This document shows positions 13,214 through 25,198 of a stretch of DNA of 64,000 nucleotides, one piece after another; the first letter of the stretch is position 1, and each line of letters begins with the position of its first letter. Both the position numbers and the translations under genes were made by a program. The notes beneath the pieces were generated by a model, which did not search any database, had not been told where the DNA came from, and worked only from the letters and a program-made list of their open reading frames with translations. The DNA comes from Paragonimus skrjabini miyazakii (taxonomy: Eukaryota > Platyhelminthes > Trematoda > Plagiorchiida > Troglotrematidae), in assembly GCA_014338405.1 (NCBI GenBank), contig JTDE01000448.1, forward strand, positions 177,109-241,108. Reading direction: 5' to 3'.

Positions 13214-14347
13214 TAAGAAAAATTATAGAAAGAGACTGAAAACAATAAACGTGATTCCGACCAGTTTAAATTAGAATACTTTCTTTTTCGACAAACAGTA
13301 GCACGTTTCGTGCATTCCCTATGAATTGATGACTTCTTTACCCACGTGTTTAATTAGTCATTTTGTTGGGTCACATGAGAAGCCAGCAAAACATAAAAAT
13401 CACAGTCAGGACCTACTGGCACAGAGTTGATGGACGCTAAAAACACTGCAAGCCAACGAGTGTCCTTAATTCGTTGTTGAATATTTCTGTCGTTTTTTGT
13501 TTGAAGCCAAGCATAACTTAGTTACCACATGTCTAAGCCCACAATCATGTGGATCCGAAGGTAAGCTGTGAATCCAGCACATAAGCGCCATAAACATGGT
13601 AGTATGGTGGTGATTCACTACACATGCACGCTGTAGGAAGGACCAAGGTAAAACCATCAGAAACACATCTTGGTAAGTGAGTTGGAACCTTGCATATAGT
13701 GCTCTTTCCATAACTTCAGTACGGTGGTGCCGCTGTACAGTAGAATTTCTTGAGTATTCGGTGGGTCTCGGAAATGAGCCTGACACCCTTATTCGTGGTT
13801 TGTTCTATCTTCGTGCTATATCCAAAAGATCTCCAGAAATATTATAAGAATTTTATATAGAAACATCTGATCTCATTGTACCGCTTCGGTTTCGGCATGA
13901 AATATCAGTGTAATGAGTGGTACAACTCAAACGACTATTTCCATTCTTGCATGCCCTCCTCTTATCAATACGTGAAAAATATCTTGGTTAGCTAAGAGGT
14001 CTTTTAGACAAGCCCGCCAAACACTGTGGATCTGCTCAGTGTTGTGTACAAACCGGAAACACTACATTTTGGGTTCATATCTGCAAATTGTTTCAACCAT
14101 AAGAGGAACTTTCAGCACTGCAGTGGCACAGACACCGTTTGAAAGCTTAAATAAGCAGAATCTTAAAGAGCTACAAAAACTCGTCAGTAACAATCCGGAA
14201 ACAAAAAATTCTTACTATTGCGCTAAACTATAATCAGTTGATACGATTCACTAGAAATTACCTTGTTGCACAGTCCGAAACGCCAGCCATAAGAAAATAT
14301 AGCTAACAAGGCGTAATAACTAATAAGTAGTTTTTAAGATTTATGAT
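13214..14347. other. No gene recognised
   Basis: Contains a 106-codon open frame at 13466-13786 on the minus strand and a 64-codon frame at 14039-14233 (+). Neither shows a motif I recognise. The minus-strand frame is rich in His, Cys and Met and is probably a chance opening. Confidence 0.4.
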
Positions 14348-14500
14348 TTTAGATGAGACCCAACTGTGAAAAGTCAGGTCTTCAGCTGGATTCGAACTAG
14401 TGACAGAAACACTATGCCCCAACGAGGCGAGCGTTCTACAAGCTGAGCTACGAAATCACGGCCAGAAGCTCGGAAATTTCACATTTGGTCTCATCTAAAT
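14348..14500 (-). repeat. SINE2 copy i (tRNA-derived, short, with inverted ends)
   Basis: tRNA-derived element unrelated to SINE1. On the minus strand it has an A-box-like TAGCTCAGCTTG and a B-box-like GTTCGAATCC. The two ends are inverted copies: TTTAGATGAGACC at 14348-14360 and GGTCTCATCTAAA near 14488-14500, with similarity reaching inward through TGTGAAA. The longer copies at 14535-14806 and 50963-51222 do not have the second inverted end, so this copy was shortened or formed by a fold-back event. Confidence 0.7.
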
Positions 14501-14534
14501 TCATAAGTCTGCCAAACTATTTATTAGTAATACA

Positions 14535-14806
14535 CTTTCCATGCTCAGCAGCGGCGTTGATGGATTCCAGCGTGAACTGTTCTAACTATCCTGCTTGGGC
14601 TATCAATTACCTGGATCATTTGGTAGAATCCATATGCAACAGTGGGACGGGTGTGTAACCGAGTCCAGATGAGAAATTTCCTAGCTCCTGGTGTGGCTTC
14701 GTTGCTCAGCTGGCAGAACATCTGCCGTACTGAGGCATTGTGTTTCTGTCTCTGGCTCGAATCCAGCCAAAGCCCTGACTTTTCACAGTTGAGTCTCACC
14801 TAAAGA
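14535..14806 (+). repeat. SINE2 copy ii (long form)
   Basis: Long form of SINE2 in the opposite orientation to copy i, separated from it by about 35 bp. On the plus strand the tRNA-like head carries TTGCTCAGCTGG (A box) and GGCTCGAATCC (B box). The end TGAGTCTCACCTAAA is the reverse complement of the outer end of copy i. The leading 130 bp (to about 14690) are shared with the copy at 50963-51222, so the full unit is about 260-270 bp. Confidence 0.75.
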
Positions 14807-15539
14807 CGTAATAACGCACATCATTGTCTAAACTTTAAGTTTCGAATTGAGCTTGTACCAGGCAATACATAAAGCGTAGCTCTATCAACCTACTAGAAAC
14901 AGCCGTTTTGTGAAGTGTCTGGGTGAGTTTGTGAACCAAATGAAGTTAGGATCAATGACTGCGAATGTGGAAAATACCTCACATTCTGTATAACTCGGGT
15001 TACAGACCGCAGAGCAAGTACGATAAACCAGATCCGCATAGGTTAAAATTGATGGATCTTGAAGTGCAGAAATGTATTCAAGGTAAAGAAATAAGAACAG
15101 ATTAGTTGGCCATTTCCAGTGAACGCTGTCTCAGAAATGTACAAAAACAATCAACGTTGTAAACGTCTGTAATATCATCAGCTTATTTCATAAGGAGTCT
15201 TTCAAAAGGAAATGACCAATTTGTACAATCGCTAAAACGGGTTGACGGAGAGCGACGTTGAGTAATATACACAGTAGAAGGTGATCCGCTTGGTTTATCA
15301 TTACAGCGCGATAGAGCTTAACTTAATAGGCAAAATCTTATGGGTGAACTGATTGCATATGCTGAAGAACATGTTGTCTAGGGTTGAAACCTCGAACAAA
15401 GTGAAAATGATTAACGAGCAAGCATTCGAGAGAGATTTTGTGATAGTCTAATTGGGAGCACTCATCGTTCACCTGTCCGACTCAGTTATAAGTTTTGCGC
15501 ACAATACCTACACTACATCGGTGTTTCGACCCCACTCTC
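14807..15539. other. No gene recognised
   Basis: No open frame with recognisable content and no clear repeat relationship. Confidence 0.4.
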
Positions 15540-15695
15540 TGGTTAACTACGCCATTACGACCTGTTTTAATTAAACAACTTACAGGCGATAAGTATTCAA
15601 CTCACGAACACATGGTTTCCGCTCTGAAAAATCTTGACGTCTTCTGGATGAGTATGTTGTCGCATCTAAATATGAGTTCTCAACTGTGACCGTAA
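15540..15695 (+). pseudogene. Possible PLE RT fragment (PLE-G)
   Basis: The end of the short open frame 15495-15689 reads DKYSTHEHMVSALKNLDV, then MLSHLNMSS. This resembles AKYCLKDSFHVAALLENLNM in the intact PLE ORF in order and spacing. The flanking parts do not align convincingly, and no catalytic motif is present. It may be a very old fragment or a coincidence. Confidence 0.3.
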
Positions 15696-15932
15696 TGTTT
15701 TAGCAGATCTGACAGATCGCACACCATCAAGGAACAGTTGGACCATTCCACAGCTTCTCATTCAAACGAAGTCAAACGTTTTGCAGTCAGATCATATCTT
15801 AATAGCAAATCCTTCACAATACTCGTTAATAGCACATTCAGAGTGTTCGGCCTTAACTTCCATCGTTCAGTATTTGAGTAATCACAACTGGTCAGTCACT
15901 TTCTTCGAACTTTTTGGTGAATTCCATATATG

Positions 15933-16154
15933 ATGAGTAGTAAGGGATTTGATTTTCATATAGATTGAACATCACCGACATGGGATCGCAGCTGTTGCAT
16001 TCCCATAGACGCTCTAGTCAGCCCCTTTCGAACACCAGAAGCACTAGACTCGAGGTTCGATCTCATTAGAGCTCGTCAGTGGTGCATATCATCCCCACTG
16101 CCGGGACTTGGAACACGGACACGCTGTTCATGAGGCAACCGTATTTAACACTAC
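15933..16154 (-). repeat. SINE1 copy c (left arm of a head-to-head pair)
   Basis: On the minus strand the copy has the tRNA-like head (ending near 16154), a B-box region altered to GTTCCAAGTCC by an inserted base, the body and the tail, including the CACTCATCAT extension. Its head abuts the head of the next copy, giving an inverted pair. Confidence 0.75.
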
Positions 16155-16312
16155 GCAGTGGCGATGATATGCGCTACTGACGAGCTCTAATGAGAGCAAA
16201 ACTCGAGTCTAGTGCTTCTGCTGTTCGAAAGGGGCCGACTGGAAAGTCTATGGGAATGCGACAGCTGCGATCAATTGTGGGTGATGTTCAACTTGAAAAT
16301 ATATATATATTT
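16155..16312 (+). repeat. SINE1 copy c' (right arm of a head-to-head pair)
   Basis: Starts at CAGTGGCGATGATATGC, just past the B box, and runs through the conserved body to GATGTTCAACTTGAAAAT, ending in an (AT)n run (about 16299-16310). It is closer to the consensus than its inverted partner, so the two probably inserted at different times. Confidence 0.8.
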
Positions 16313-18184
16313 TCTGTCTTACGTTCGTGAATGAAGACAGTAGACAAAATGTCAACATCTCTTGACGTACGTCTTCTATCAATATTGGTGTACTGAAAGT
16401 CCGTTTGGCAGTATCCTACCCATTTACGACATAAACAAGGAAAATCTTTAAAACAAATTAACTGGAACCAGCTACAAAAAGCACTTGTAACTGATGAGTC
16501 TGGTTATTAAATTGTATAACGAGACTTGAAGTGTGTAGGGGAATATCCCAATACAAAGGTATAAACGCCAACAGTCAGTCCAAAATGCAGTCGCCGAATA
16601 GCTAACTATAGGAAATCCCGATCTATGTGGAACAGGAGCACCAAGGAGATGACATGCGCGTATCAAAAGTGTATTGCTAAGCAGAATCAATTTAAACAAG
16701 TGGTATTCATATTATACAAGGGAAAGTGGTGCAAACTGTGTATAAAATTAAAACGAAATATGAAAATAAGTACAATGCCCTATGAGTATGATGCATGAGT
16801 TCTATCAGCAGCTCATGTTTGCCAAGATTTATTGAATGCATAAAATTACCATTTTCATTTTCGCATGTTATTTCTAAAATTTAACCCGGAATCTACATAC
16901 GCGACCACTGCAAAAACCATAAATAAAATTAATTTTATAACTAGTTGATAAACTTTCATTAGAATTAATTTCATACTGTTGCCTTCAATTGTGAAATTTC
17001 AATGGGTTCAATGTTACGTTTTGCCTCGAATGATGTACATTCATGCACCTAGTGTAGATATGAAACGAACTGGACTTGACATGCTACAAAGTTTAGCCCC
17101 CTAAAATTATAATGACTGTATAATGTACGTGCAATGGAACACCATCAGAACACAGCTTCGTGAAAGCAAACCTAGCTTCCTATTTGTCCAATAATACACT
17201 TAATGTATTTTACTGGGTCAGTCAAATTCAATGCAAATCTCACGGAATAGATAAGGAAATTTCCACTGCGTGTGCACATTATTGACAGCTGTCATTCTCT
17301 AGTGTCATTCCAATCATATGAAGACTTCAAAATAGGGAAACAGATCTTGGAATGCCTTCCTACTTGAGCCACAACTTGAGATGAATTACTAGTCTTATGT
17401 GAATGGTCAATATTTTTCCATGGACAAGTATTTGTTTATCAGGTTAAAGTTGTGAAAATAAAAACCCAGAATACTTTAATAAAGTAGGCAACTTTTCATC
17501 CGATAAGTGAAAACTTATTAACGCACACCAGTTCCGTCGACATATAAAAACAAGCGTGACCTCATGAGTTCAGCGTTTCACAACTTTGTTAATTCTTTGG
17601 ATATTACGAATCTCTTTGGCGAAATGTCTTAGTCTCACCTTTGTCATTTTACCATGATTCATTTTAGTTCTTGGTTTTAAACGTTGTGGCTGGTTGAGAC
17701 CCTGTTTTAAGGATGAACTAAAAGCTGACAGAAGGATATTCGATCATTCACTGCTTTTTTCGCAACCGGCTCCTGAAAAACAAATGGTACAAATTGTTTG
17801 TTAAATTATGACATTCGTGAATGCTCAATCTACTGCAGTAAGACGCTTTCCTTCCCTTAATCTGCTTGTTTTGAACACTGTTTTTTGACCAGCTTACGTC
17901 TTTTCAGAAAACATAGCGAACATCCTCTTTTTCCTTGCATATTGTCTCAAGTAAATCAACAACATACTAATATTTTCACAAAATACTAACCAAGCGAACG
18001 CAACACTGACATTTTCTATACTGAGGTTTGTCCGAACCTTTGCTTATGGATATTCCCTAACCCGTTAATATGTTTTTATTCAATGATGCGCTTTCGAAAA
18101 TAGACCAGGAACTCTCGTTTTTCTGCAAGTTACCGACTACGTTGCAATGAGTTGAGATTGATTTAGCGTCTACATCATGTCTGA
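16313..18184. other. No gene recognised
   Basis: AT-rich sequence without open frames above about 75 codons. Nothing recognisable on either strand. Confidence 0.4.
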
Positions 18185-18760
18185 TATTTGGACGAATTTG
18201 AAAAACTCAAGGATGAACGTATCACTACAGCGCAGTACTTGCGATATGATAGCTTTACCTCAGTTTGGCATAAACGGAGTTTAGTAAGGACTTTATTCTA
18301 TCGACCTGGGAAAATTGGCACGACTGGCATAAGTAACGAAGAAGGTCGGTTTCCTAAAGACGTAATAAAAGCAAAAGGGTATCCACGAAGGCCTGTAAAA
18401 CGATTCAACATATCGCCTGTCAAAAACCAACTGGTCTACCCTGCTGAACATAAAGCTGTACTCATTCGAATTTTTTCTCGAAACAATGAATTCACCTGAC
18501 ATTCAGGAATGCCACCGGTGTCTCCCGTTCAAATATCTGTCTGCACGGCCAAAGTACATATCATATTAACAACCACTAGAATGTCAACACCTGCCACCAA
18601 CGACCTCTAGCCTATCGCATGTATCTCGTACCAATATGCCTGTGAGAGCAATTCCAACTACACGGGAGAAGGAGAGACGAGAAAGTCAGATGCAAGTCTG
18701 GATGACAAAGCATTTTTGCAAGTCGGTGTGTAACTTCACTGGACAACTAATTTGAGATTT
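18185..18760 (+). pseudogene. Penelope-like RT C-terminus plus GIY-YIG relic (PLE-C)
   Basis: The open frame 18188-18499 aligns with residues 230-320 of the intact PLE ORF: TTAQYLRYDSF against WTGQYLHFDSY, KRSLVRTLFYR against KRGLVRTLFDR, and KGYPRRPVKRFN against NGYPGGFIRKFN. After its stop the similarity continues in another frame. RMSTPATN matches VRVPTPPV, and CISYQYACESNSNYTGEGETRK matches the nuclease region VIYEYKCG...SYVGRTERQ with most catalytic residues lost. The linker to the RT core and everything upstream are missing. An old copy broken by stops and frameshifts. The short frame at 18759-18962 could be further tail but is not clearly alignable. Confidence 0.7.
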
Positions 18761-19200
18761 GCTGATACGACTAGGGGTTGTAAACATAAGACCTCGAGTT
18801 AATCCATTTCGCATCACATGCTCGAGACGAATTGCGACATTGTCATTCTGTTGGCGTTCTCAATCAACTTCACGCACGCGATTGAACGCTTGCTCCAGTT
18901 TGCCGAGACAACTTCTGTTAAACGAGTGTTTTATGTGCAACATGAACTGTTCATTAACTTAGTATTATCTTGTTAGGGTCCATCACGTTTTTCATACATT
19001 GACAGAACATTCACCTTAATTGAAGATTGTGCACGTAATTCGTAATTTCCCCTTCTACAATAGGTACGTGATATAATGCACTTAAATCCATTCGGAAAAC
19101 CGTACAACATGCAACTCACTGCTTATTTCTCAAGTTCATTTCGGGGATAGCGTGTTACAGTGTTATGTTAATTGGCTGTAGTTATAATGCGATGAAATAA
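18761..19200. other. No gene recognised
   Basis: Between the PLE relic and the receptor pseudogene. No coding or repeat signal is visible beyond a 67-codon frame at 18759-18962 of uncertain origin. Confidence 0.35.
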
Positions 19201-20104
19201 TCACCGACTGTTGCTTGGAGTGTGACTTGTGGTAAGATCCAGTTGTGGATTAATGACCGATTTATGGCGTGATAAAAGTTGTAAATGATTACATCGGAGC
19301 AACGAACTGTAGGTGACAATTAACAGTTGAATGGGAAAACCGTTAATAGTGTAAGAATTTCGCAAAAATATGTTCTGATGGATCCCAGTAGAAGGATGTT
19401 GCCTGATGTGAGTAGGACAATAAATGGGTCACGTGATATACATTAGTACACAGAAGTGCTGTTCAAGTTGCGATTACTGGGGTCAAGATTATTTTGTAAC
19501 ATCTGGGCGAGCTACTCACTAATTTGTTTATACACGGTGAAACTTTTCATGGTTACGTTGTAATCTCCCAATGAAAAATCGTCTTTATTGCACCAGAAGC
19601 AATGTAACCACCAATAAGGCAGACATATTCTGACAATTTCCTTATGAAGCTGGTTGTTTCTGTTCCATGAGGAAACATCATATTGAAAACAATAGGAATT
19701 GCGTTCTCAAGGGAATACACGATTACGGCAGAATAATAGGAAACCATACTCGCACTTTTGAGCTTCCTGTATGACGTGGAAAGCACAGTGGCTGTTAGGC
19801 GATCCAGGGAAATGATGCACCCAACATCGCTGAAACCAGAGTACCGATCAACCGGTCCATAGGTAACACCACTTAAGCAAATATGACAGTTAAGTCCATA
19901 TCCTGTTCTATGTGAACCAACGAAATAAATGCATACATATAACGGAGACCATCGAGGACAAATCGTCATTTCATCAGTAATGTTGTCAATCTGGAACCAA
20001 TCTTGTGTCTTCGTGAAAAGGAAAGTACAGTTATTTTAGATGCTATGTTAAGACAGTCAAAATATACCGGTAACTGCGTAGTAAGCAAAACTAACTGAAG
20101 TGAT
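19201..20104 (-). pseudogene. Broken PROF1-like GPCR (paralogue of the 29332-30273 gene)
   Basis: Degenerate copy of the intact receptor, on the opposite strand. Segments align in order on the minus strand. The start region (20104 downward) reads FAYYAVTGIF against IAYNIIAGVA. Loop 1 reads GSRLTTLLMK, identical to the intact gene, followed by an in-frame TGA and then RFVLDGL against QFIFDGL. A frameshift leads into the 138-codon frame 19553-19969, which holds SLDRL against AVDRL, MVSYYSAVIVYSLENAIP against IISYYVFIFLYSLLNAIP, and CLIGGYIA against WLIGGYIL. After a stop, helix 6 follows (IILTPVIAT, a stop replacing the Trp codon TGG, then TALLCTNVYH). Helix 7 is in a further frame, beginning INGFPIQLLIV. 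The start codon appears to be ATC. At least three stops and three frame changes rule out a working receptor. Confidence 0.88.
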
Positions 20105-21845
20105 TTTTTCCACTAAGGACTAATGATTTTCCTCCGAAAACACTTTATGTATATACTCAATGGTAGGCTGCCAAAATGATTTCCGAGATGCAAATAATCA
20201 TTTTTGAGCTGTGACAGACAGCTACTTCAGAAGTTCGAGAACAATAAAACTGTAGATATTTATGCCTAAGCTGAACGGTTTAAAACCTTATCATGCCGGC
20301 TTTTCATCAAAATCAGAGTAGAAAAGTACAGAACCGAATACTTAAAAATATAAATGAATGTCAGAAAAAGGGTAAATGTCGAAAATTAATCAATGTCACT
20401 TGCCATTTACACAGATTACCGTGAAGGAACCAAGCATTATTTATAATAATTGTCTAATAGATTACAACGTTCAATAATTTGTAAATGCTCGCTTTGATAG
20501 ATGTAAATTATGGAGTGCTGTATCAGGGCGAAGGTACCATAGGCAAGTTGACTGTCCACGCAGAGATAAGTTATTTGGAAAATGTTTCGATTCATGCTCC
20601 CCTAAATCAATGTCATGACAACCAACCCATTTTATAAATGTTTTCTGTGCTTATTATCCAATTTCATTATACGTTTATCAAACCTATCTTTAAAAATACC
20701 CACCAGTAGAACTTCCAGGAAAGGGACCTCAGAATTCGCCACGAAAGTTACACTAACCTGGTACTATCTGTCCGGACAACGAACGCTTTTCATCGCATGA
20801 CGAAAGAACACAAAACACAGCTTTTGGAAAGGACTGAGTGGAGTCCTGGAAGATGAGTAAACGAGTGTATAACGGCCGAAGAGAGAAAGTCTTTTTTTTA
20901 ACAGTTTGTCACATTTCTGATCCTGTGGAGAATTAAAAACTGAACTACATTGTGGTTCCAATTTAGTGCGTTTGCGAACATGCATATACCGAATTGAACT
21001 GTGCACTAGCGAACAGTCACGATCGGATAGACGCCACTAAGTATGGATAGCAGACACTGTTAACAACCTCGTTGATCACAGATTTTTTGCAGCCAAAGTC
21101 CACAACGTAAATTAAATTACAATCAGTGGTACCCTTTTTATGTGACTACCATTTTATGTGTAAGTGATTGGTTTGAAACCAATTGTTGCAGGAATTTGCC
21201 TGCATAGCTACAAATAAGCTGTCCTCATCAAAGAAAAACAATTTTCAGTTTAAAGCACAAATTACTCTGAAACATCGCGATTTACGGAGTCGAAAGGGGC
21301 TTCTGACCAAAAACAAGCTATTTCGTTGGAAATAGATTGCATAGGGTTAGCTAGCGCTGGATTATATTCCTCAAGCCATTGACTTCAATCTCAGGATTAT
21401 TTGCAAGTATGTAAAAATGGAAAGCAAAATAACAGCTGTGCACAAACCACGCCAAAGTGGTAAGTCGAGAGTGCTTCACAAAAATTAATGATGATTTACG
21501 TAATAAAAAAATATGAATTCTCTACCTGCTCACCGTCCTGCGGCAAGGTCAATCATTTTCAAATGCTACTGACATTCCGGAATACTAATTCTGAGCTGTC
21601 AGCTTTTAATAAGAACGCTCATTGATGCCTCCCTTGAAGTTTTGGTCTGTTGAACTCTTTCATCCAGCATTTCTTCGCAGAAAGTATGAGGACCCTTCCA
21701 CGCACTACTTATTGTGCCTTATCTTCCTCTCAATACCATAATAAATAATGAGCAATAAGTAGTTAACACTTAATAGACGCCAAAATATGATTTGTCTGTC
21801 AACCAAAAATAGCAGTATACCATAGCAGTTTGGAATATGGTCTAG
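20105..21845. other. No gene recognised
   Basis: AT-rich. The longest frame, 20764-21006 (-), is 80 codons without recognisable content. Confidence 0.4.
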
Positions 21846-22134
21846 TAATCGCAACTGTACTTAGCTCAGACCCAGAACTAGTTTCTACACAGTAGCAATA
21901 ACACGGCGAGTGAGCCAACGAAATTGCAATGTACTTCGTAGTGTGTAGTGTGTAATTATTGATACAGTTAAACAACAATAACATAATGTTGAGGTACGAA
22001 TTACGATCACTATACTCGTGGCAGTTTAAATGAAAGTCCTAGTTGTTGTAACGATGACGTTGCCTTTTCTTCACAAGTTCTGTGCCGGTTCAATCACCGT
22101 TACTTCTTAATTAACCGAATTAGGATCTGAAACA
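21846..22134 (+). repeat. Left terminal inverted repeat
   Basis: 289 bp, reverse complement of 22969-23257 with about 98% identity. Similarity ends abruptly inside the element after GATCTGAAACA. Confidence 0.9.
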
Positions 22135-23255
22135 GATTCATAAGCAGAATTTTTAAGTCTCAGAAGATCCAGCGGTGGTCGTAAAGTTGACCTTGCTATT
22201 GAAGCTGATAGTGTTGAGTTTTACTTCGGCTGATTGCTTAAGTATTGTCAGGGAAGCCGCCAGTTCCCCGAAGTATTGTGACAAGAAGTAACAAAGTTCA
22301 CTTGTGAATGAACTTTACCTTTGCCATGGTTGTGCACGGCTCCGGCCTTCACAATCGATCTAAGCCGTCATGGCAACTGTTGTTGTCATCCCTACCAGAC
22401 GCCTAGACTGTACTGTCTAGACTTTTGTCTCGTCCATTCCCTTGGACCTTGCTTGTTGTCAATCGCAAACTCTATAAGTACGAACGTAGTTGTGACCATT
22501 TTGACTTCGGACTGAGCGACGTAAAGAAGCTTTGTTTGAAGGCCATTTTGTTCCCATGTTCACGCGGTAGCCTCGGGTGGATGGGAACAGACTAACTGAC
22601 AGAGTTTACTCCGCACTTCGTTTTTCACATCCTTTATCCGGCGTTTCATTGACCGTTATTCCGTTTCCGTTTGCGCGGTCGTAGGCCGTAGATCCAGTCA
22701 CAACCAATAGTTCTTATCTTGAAACCCAGTTATATTTCTGGCAAAGCTAGTACTGGACATGTTTTACCCATTCTTAGCAGCCGTAAACTTTTACTGACAT
22801 ACACAGTCCGTCAATTATACATACACCTATATATACACTAATACATACATACACTTATACATAAGCTTATACATCCTTTATTACTAATTCTGGTTCGCCT
22901 ACCATTGGTCTTGACTGCATCAGGATTATGAAGTTATCTGTTGCATTGTTCGATGAACCTTCTGAGGGTGTTTCAGATCTTAATTCGGTTAACTAAGAAG
23001 TAACGGTGATTGAACCGGCACAGAACTTGTGAAGAAAAGGCAACGTCATCATTACAACAACTAGGACTTTCATTTAAACTGCCACGAGTATAGGGATCGT
23101 AATTCGTACCTCAACATTATGTTATTGTTGTTTAACTGTATCAATAATTACACACTACACACTACGAAGTACATTGCAATTTCGTTGGCTCACTCGCCGT
23201 GTTATTGCTACTGTGTAGAAACTAGCTCTGGGTCTGAGCTAAGTACAGTTGCGAT
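21848..23255. mobile_element. 1.4-kb non-autonomous element with 289-bp terminal inverted repeats
   Basis: Two inverted copies, 21846-22134 and 22969-23257, match base for base with only five differences that I can count and no indels. The ends read TAATCGCAACTGTACTTAGC on both strands. If the outermost TA is taken as a duplicated target, the element proper begins ATCGCAAC and is 1408 bp long. About 830 bp of interior contains no transposase-like frame (best is 64 codons at 22321-22515) and a degenerate TACATA-rich patch near 22815-22875. A TA target and long inverted ends would fit a deletion derivative of a Tc1/mariner-like or related cut-and-paste transposon, but the parent family is unknown. 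Confidence 0.85.
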
Positions 23256-23257
23256 TA
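22969..23257 (-). repeat. Right terminal inverted repeat
   Basis: 289 bp, reverse complement of 21846-22134. The near-identity of the two arms implies recent activity or gene conversion between arms. Confidence 0.9.
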
Positions 23258-23407
23258 TTATTGTGTACTTCAAATTCCCACATATTTCCTAAATAAAAAA
23301 CTGTCTGTATAAAACAAACACGTTTGCTGGATTACGATTTTGAACCTCATACAGGAAATAACTGCGGTAGGGTTTGGATCTGCATTTCGATCCACCACCT
23401 AATATAT

Positions 23408-23592
23408 TACTGATGAGCAGTCGGGGATTTGGTTTATTTCAATTTGAACATCACCTACAACTGATCGCAACTGTCGCATTTCTATGGACTTTCCAGTCGG
23501 CCCCTTTCGAAAACAAGCACCAGAATTGAGCTTCGCTCTCATTAGAGCTCGTCAGTAATGCATATCATCGCCACTGCCGGGACTCAAGCAGA
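23408..23592 (-). repeat. SINE1 copy d (head-less)
   Basis: Body and tail of SINE1, ending at the B box with TGCTTGAGTCCCGGCAG, as in copy b at 4181-4372. The tail extension CTGCTCATCAGT is present. More diverged than copy a. Confidence 0.75.
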
Positions 23593-25198
23593 TTAAGCGG
23601 TGGCCACATGTCAGAAAATCCTAATAATTTGCCTATAGTTCAAGTAATCACCATTTTTCGCACTTAGTTTGATCCCACTTGGGTATGGATTTGATTAATG
23701 CTCATATCAGTTCACCGCCTATGCAGCAATGTTTTGTGTAATATGGTTGTTTTAATTCTGCAGAGCAGAGCAAACGTATATGATGCTTATATGTGTTTCG
23801 ATGTTTGGGATATCCATGAACAAGAAACTTGATCAAATAGAGCAGCGTCCCAATGGTAACACTTGCTTCACTTCTGTAAAATCTTATCTTGTTTGGACAA
23901 CGTGGAATGAACTTAGCTGACTACAGGTTTGGCTGCAACTAATAAGAGCAAAAGGCAATCCATACAATTAATTTATACTAATTATTAATCTCACGTATTG
24001 AACGACAACTGCTGTGTTGCTACTGAAACTGTTTATGGTTGGTTGTTACGCACATGCAGGAGGTGATTGGGAACTTATTAAAAAAATTTCCTCAGACTGA
24101 ATAAAAACACCTGATATGGCGTAATCACCAATGACTGAAATTCGACCACAGCCGATGTACGGAGAGATGACAGTCAACCGTAGAGTGTTAGTTTCCTCGT
24201 AAAAAACAAACCGGTTGAAACAGTTGGCCGGGTGTAGGCACTTTAACTAGCAGGGCGTGCACCATACAGATTGTATGGATTCAAGCCGCAAAGCAACTGC
24301 TATTCTTATCACTGACCAGATATTGAACTTATACTGAAACTTTTCATACCACTTTAAAACACAAAACACTGTAGTGGTTTTCAGTTATGGCGCTCACTAC
24401 TTTTCGCCGATTTCCAGATAAAGCACTTCCGAAATCAGACTCGTCACTTTCCTGTGTTAGGATCTTGGTGATATTTTTCAGAATCATCCGAGTGTGGTCA
24501 ATCTCCAGGTGTTATACACCATACGGTGTAATACTCGAAATTCTCTTAAAACGTTATGCGGCTGGTTAATTTGGATGTGATGCTGATTTCGTGATCCTTC
24601 AATCATCTCTTTCGCAGAAAACAGACACGCTGTATTTCAATAAATCATGCCTAAAAAATGATGACGGTTGCTCATAATTTATTTGGCAGAAGGTTAATTA
24701 ACTGTTGGCATGTTGCCCTCATACGGAAATCCAATTACTCAGACCTGTCTTATAGGTGTCATCATCTTGGAACTACCTCTAAAAACGACTGCGTTTGACT
24801 GTATTCCTGACTAGTCTTTTGCGCTTCATTTTGTTCTGGTGGTTGCAATCTCAGTGGTGCTTTTGGTACAGCAGATAGCTTCTCATGTGGTGAAATGTTC
24901 TTTGACGACAACAGCTTTCTGGATTCAGTAAGGAGTGATATGTAAAAAATCAGATGGAAAATCGACAGCACATTATGTGTGTCAATTTTTCTCAGAGATT
25001 CAGCCATTTCAACCACGTAAGTATGTTCGGTAATGGGAATCCTCAAAATCAATGGACCTATAACGAATAGTCTCTCTGCTGACATCACTATGTCGAAAAC
25101 AAATGGTTTTCTATCGGATAATGACGTAGTCTGATGGGTAAACATCAATGAGATGAAAACACAGCGTTGACTTTTAGAATTTAAATAAATATGATTTC
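23593..25198. other. No gene recognised; one 128-codon frame
   Basis: The longest frame is 24762-25148 on the minus strand (128 codons; it starts at a TTG, with an ATG as the next codon). It contains one hydrophobic segment (VLSIFHLIFYISLL) followed by a polar, Gln- and Pro-rich tail. I do not recognise it, there is no clear partner exon, and it may be chance. Confidence 0.35.

Noticed and set aside
22815..22875. TACATA-rich patch as a satellite or CRISPR-like array
   Set aside because: Irregular, short microsatellite-like run inside the TIR element; no regular repeat-spacer pattern.
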